64,000 nucleotides of DNA from contig JABFGG010000006.1 of assembly GCA_013112575.1 (NCBI GenBank), positions 62,001-126,000 of the forward strand, given 5' to 3'. This DNA comes from Chloroflexota bacterium. GTDB taxonomy: Bacteria > Chloroflexota > Anaerolineae > Anaerolineales > UBA11579. The notes beneath the pieces are model-generated. The model saw only the letters and a program-made list of their open reading frames with translations, did not search any database and was not told the origin of the DNA. Numbering within the stretch: the first letter of the stretch is position 1; each line of letters starts with the position of its first letter. Below are positions 62,090 through 64,000 of this stretch, piece after piece. The translations under genes were made by a program, and so were the position numbers.

Positions 62090-62142
62090 TGGCGTCACGA
62101 TACACATCTAATAAGCTCTCAAGATAAAAGTAACAAAATAGC
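62090..62142 (+). repeat. ~53-bp dispersed repeat, copy 2
   Basis: Counterpart of 36268-36320; lies next to a fragment of a dihydrolipoamide-dehydrogenase-like gene. Confidence 0.75.
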
Positions 62143-62160
62143 AGTGCAAGTCAGCCGAAT

Positions 62161-62230
62161 GGTTAGATGTGCTGCGGGCAAGCCGCCCTGGCCCGCGCCG
62201 ATTACAACAAGATCATATTGGCTCTTGCAG
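62161..62230 (-). pseudogene. Short remnant of dihydrolipoamide-dehydrogenase-like N-terminus
   Basis: Minus frame reads SQYDLVVIGAGQGGLPAAHL, the FAD-binding start of E3-type flavoproteins, and then loses similarity. Too short for function. Upstream of it in the same frame, nothing recognisable. Confidence 0.5.
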
Positions 62231-62323
62231 GCATGTGCGATTGGGCGCGTAACATCTAATTCGTGAGCAGTTTGAATTAGGTGCAGGCCAGGGTAGATCA
62301 ATGAGCTTTCACTTTGAACCAGG

Positions 62324-62986
62324 TCAGTTAGAACTGATAATGACCTCGGAAGGCATGTTGCCAGATAAATAGTAGCGATGTGTATTTCTGAAGCCGGCGG
62401 CATTTACATATGGCTCCATCAATACGGGCCGGCAGCTCCCCATCAAATAAAGCACCAGCTTACGTGGCAATACTTGATACAAGAATTCTCTGGAACTAAA
62501 CGAGGATTGCATTTCTTTGCTCATATTGAGTAGCACAAGCTTTCCGCCCGGCTTGAGCACCCGGGCAAACTCCATCAGGACCTGACCCATTTCGTCAAAT
62601 GGGATCAAGTCAAGCATATACCCATTGTATAGTACGTCAAAACTATCATCAGGGAAAATAAGCTCCCTGGCATCGCTTTGTTTAAGGGAGATATTTTTGT
62701 ATCCTGCCTTGTTCACGTAATCTTTTGCTAGCTCCAGCATTTTCGCTGAAAGGTCGACACCATGCACTACATTGTCTCGGTGAACGCGTTTTACAAGTTC
62801 TAGCAGGGTATGACCTGGGCCAGTGGCGACTTCTAGAATCTGATCAGCCAATTGTATGTCCGCCAGTTCCAGTGCACGCAAATGATATTTGAATTCTGCA
62901 GGAGCAACGAACCAGCTGTATGCTCTACTGCGGCGGTCATAGGCCTTTCGCAGTTCACTACCCTCGTGGGGGATTGCATCGATCAT
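62324..62986 (-). CDS. Class I SAM-dependent methyltransferase
   Basis: About 220 aa from the ATG at 62986, which has GAGGTG upstream; the tracked GTG is three codons earlier. SAM-binding motif ILEVATGPGHTLLELV, acidic VHGVDLSAKMLELA and post-motif FDVLYNGYMLDLI. UbiE/arsenite-type topology; substrate unknown. Divergent from a MerR regulator across a MerR-style dyad, so probably its target. Confidence 0.85.
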   Translation of the reverse strand: MIDAIPHEGSELRKAYDRRSRAYSWFVAPAEFKYHLRALELADIQLADQILEVATGPGHTLLELVKRVHRDNVVHGVDLSAKMLELAKDYVNKAGYKNISLKQSDARELIFPDDSFDVLYNGYMLDLIPFDEMGQVLMEFARVLKPGGKLVLLNMSKEMQSSFSSREFLYQVLPRKLVLYLMGSCRPVLMEPYVNAAGFRNTHRYYLSGNMPSEVIISSN

Positions 62987-63031
62987 TTGTAACACCTCAT
63001 GTAGTTGATGATATACTCAGCACAGTATAAA

Positions 63032-63051
63032 ACTTCAAGTCAACTTTAAGT
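63032..63051. promoter_or_regulatory. MerR-type operator between methyltransferase and MerR gene
   Basis: ACTTCAAGTCAACTTTAAGT pairs with its own reverse complement at 16 of 20 positions and resembles the SoxR box CCTCAAGTTAACTTGAGG. Confidence 0.65.
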
Positions 63052-63063
63052 CAAGAGGCAATC

Positions 63064-63438
63064 ATGAAGATTGGTGCAATCACAGAACGAACGGATATAC
63101 CTGCATCCACTATTCGCTATTACGAATCCATAGAATTGATCCCTCTTGCCAAACGCGTGAATGGTCAACGCGATTATTCAGCAGAGATTGTTCCCCTCCT
63201 AAGGCTGATTCAATTCGCCAAAGCAGTGGGCTTCAATCTGGAGGAGATCCACCAATTGCTCAATCAGAACAATGATGAAAGCTGGCGCGAGCTTGCCCTA
63301 GATAAGATCAATGCACTTAATGATTCAATAAGAGCCTATAAATTGATGCGCGAGGCATTGCAGTCCGCGATAGAGTGCAAATGTCTGGATGAGGCCCTTG
63401 TGCTAATTGGAGATGACAGTAACGGAGACCTTCAATAG
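63064..63438 (+). CDS. MerR-family regulator
   Basis: 124 aa. N-terminal winged HTH with the conserved IPASTIRYYESIELI, coiled-coil dimer helix, and a short C-terminus with a C-x-C (IECKCLDEALVLI). C-x-C in this position is seen in metal or redox-sensing MerR proteins, but the ligand is unknown. RBS GAGG. Divergent from the methyltransferase gene. Confidence 0.9.
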   Translation: MKIGAITERTDIPASTIRYYESIELIPLAKRVNGQRDYSAEIVPLLRLIQFAKAVGFNLEEIHQLLNQNNDESWRELALDKINALNDSIRAYKLMREALQSAIECKCLDEALVLIGDDSNGDLQ

Positions 63439-64000
63439 TTACAAACTAGCTTCTTTGTGGTGAAGGGCTTTATTTCTCACAGGCATGGCAAAAAGCCTAC
63501 CATATCCCCTTATCCATGCAACAAAGCCACATTTAGGACAGCATCCTTTCATACTGATGACTTGTGACCCTGTTTATAAGGTCTAAATTCGGTAACTAGA
63601 ACAGCCCGCAGCTATCTCAGCCACTTCATCGGTTATTCCACGAAAGAATCACAACCCTACCTGCAACTATCGAGTTGTGGTTTTGTGTGTAGGCGATTCC
63701 ATGGTCGTGGCATCGCCTTTAAGTCTAATGTGTTGCTACATGGCAGCTACCTATGATGCATTTGTCAAATCAGCGGAAGTATGCGTATAGCCGATTTGCA
63801 TAACAATCAGTTGACAATTAGTTTGATAGCAATGGGAATAAAAAAATTTTAGCGATGTTTGAAGTGCTTAAGAAACCCGAATGTGGCGAGTTGCATGATA
63901 AATACTTGCACATTTAGAATTGCATTTTTGTTGAGGGCTATTCAGATGTTTGTCACAAGCAATAAGAACTAGTTCATCTGCAAAGCTTACAATCTATGAA
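63439..64000. other. Intergenic to window end, no gene seen
   Basis: About 560 bp, no ORF above 60 codons in the track, no tRNA-like cloverleaf or strong hairpin noticed. Confidence 0.5.

Noticed and set aside
1-64000. tRNA, rRNA, riboswitch or replication origin
   Set aside because: No cloverleaf, rRNA core sequence, known riboswitch core or DnaA-box cluster was recognised by eye; a covariance-model scan would be needed to exclude small RNAs.

Overview
This 64 kb window looks like a chromosomal stretch from an uncultured Chloroflexota-type bacterium (Anaerolineae or Caldilineae relative). That is inferred from gene style, the kinds of transposase present, many lipoproteins with single-membrane logic, and moderate GC. 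No rRNA or tRNA gene was recognised. Gene identities rest on motif reading of the supplied translations, not on database searches.

Region 1 (1-13.4 kb): a membrane/heme operon cut by the left edge (polytopic His-pair membrane protein, FGE/SUMF1-type lipoprotein, CtaB, two small membrane proteins); a dead IS1182-type transposase plus a dead tyrosine recombinase; a P1B metal ATPase with a separate HMA metallochaperone; two Crp/Fnr regulators; then two 8-TM-like proteins, a 32-aa membrane microprotein and a NapH/NosR-like polyferredoxin behind a 22-bp Crp-type palindrome.

Region 2 (13.4-29 kb): a redox and stress-signalling island: cupins, AhpD-like proteins, a degenerate ferredoxin, a cytochrome c lipoprotein, two histidine kinase/response regulator pairs, a lone receiver, glutamate dehydrogenase, an amphi-Trp protein and a universal stress protein. 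It carries many internal duplications and decayed copies, and a terminator-plus-conserved-motif module repeated three times.

Region 3 (29-34.8 kb): nitrogen-oxide genes: NnrS-like membrane protein, DUF2249 protein, a copper nitrite reductase with an extra N-terminal cupredoxin domain, a Crp/Fnr regulator, a cupin and two 4-TM NnrS/oxidase-like half proteins.

Region 4 (34.8-42.4 kb): a graveyard of truncated genes (E2 acyltransferase, UvrD-type helicase/nuclease, IS1-type zinc ribbon, DHH/CBS pyrophosphatase), a PLD-family lipoprotein, and a 2.45-kb element with 73-bp inverted ends holding a dead DDE transposase and an apparently intact two-gene nucleotidyltransferase cassette.

Region 5 (42.5-47.9 kb): a tight four-gene operon. 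Three products start with a cytoplasmic double zinc ribbon, then one membrane helix, then an exported domain. The fourth is a long secreted-looking protein built of 5-residue A-[IL]-P-[AS]-[NES] units. I do not recognise this system.

Region 6 (48-62 kb): a roughly 15-gene minus-strand catabolic locus: an HAAT (Liv-type) ABC importer, GntR/FCD regulator, LLM flavin oxidoreductase, M29/NicX-like metalloprotein, cupin, class II aldolase, three-subunit molybdenum hydroxylase, CoxG-like protein and an NAD(P)-binding protein. The same GTCAAC/GTTGAC operator lies in front of both the regulator and the importer, which suggests one substrate-responsive regulon. The window ends with a methyltransferase and a divergent MerR regulator around a SoxR-box-like dyad.
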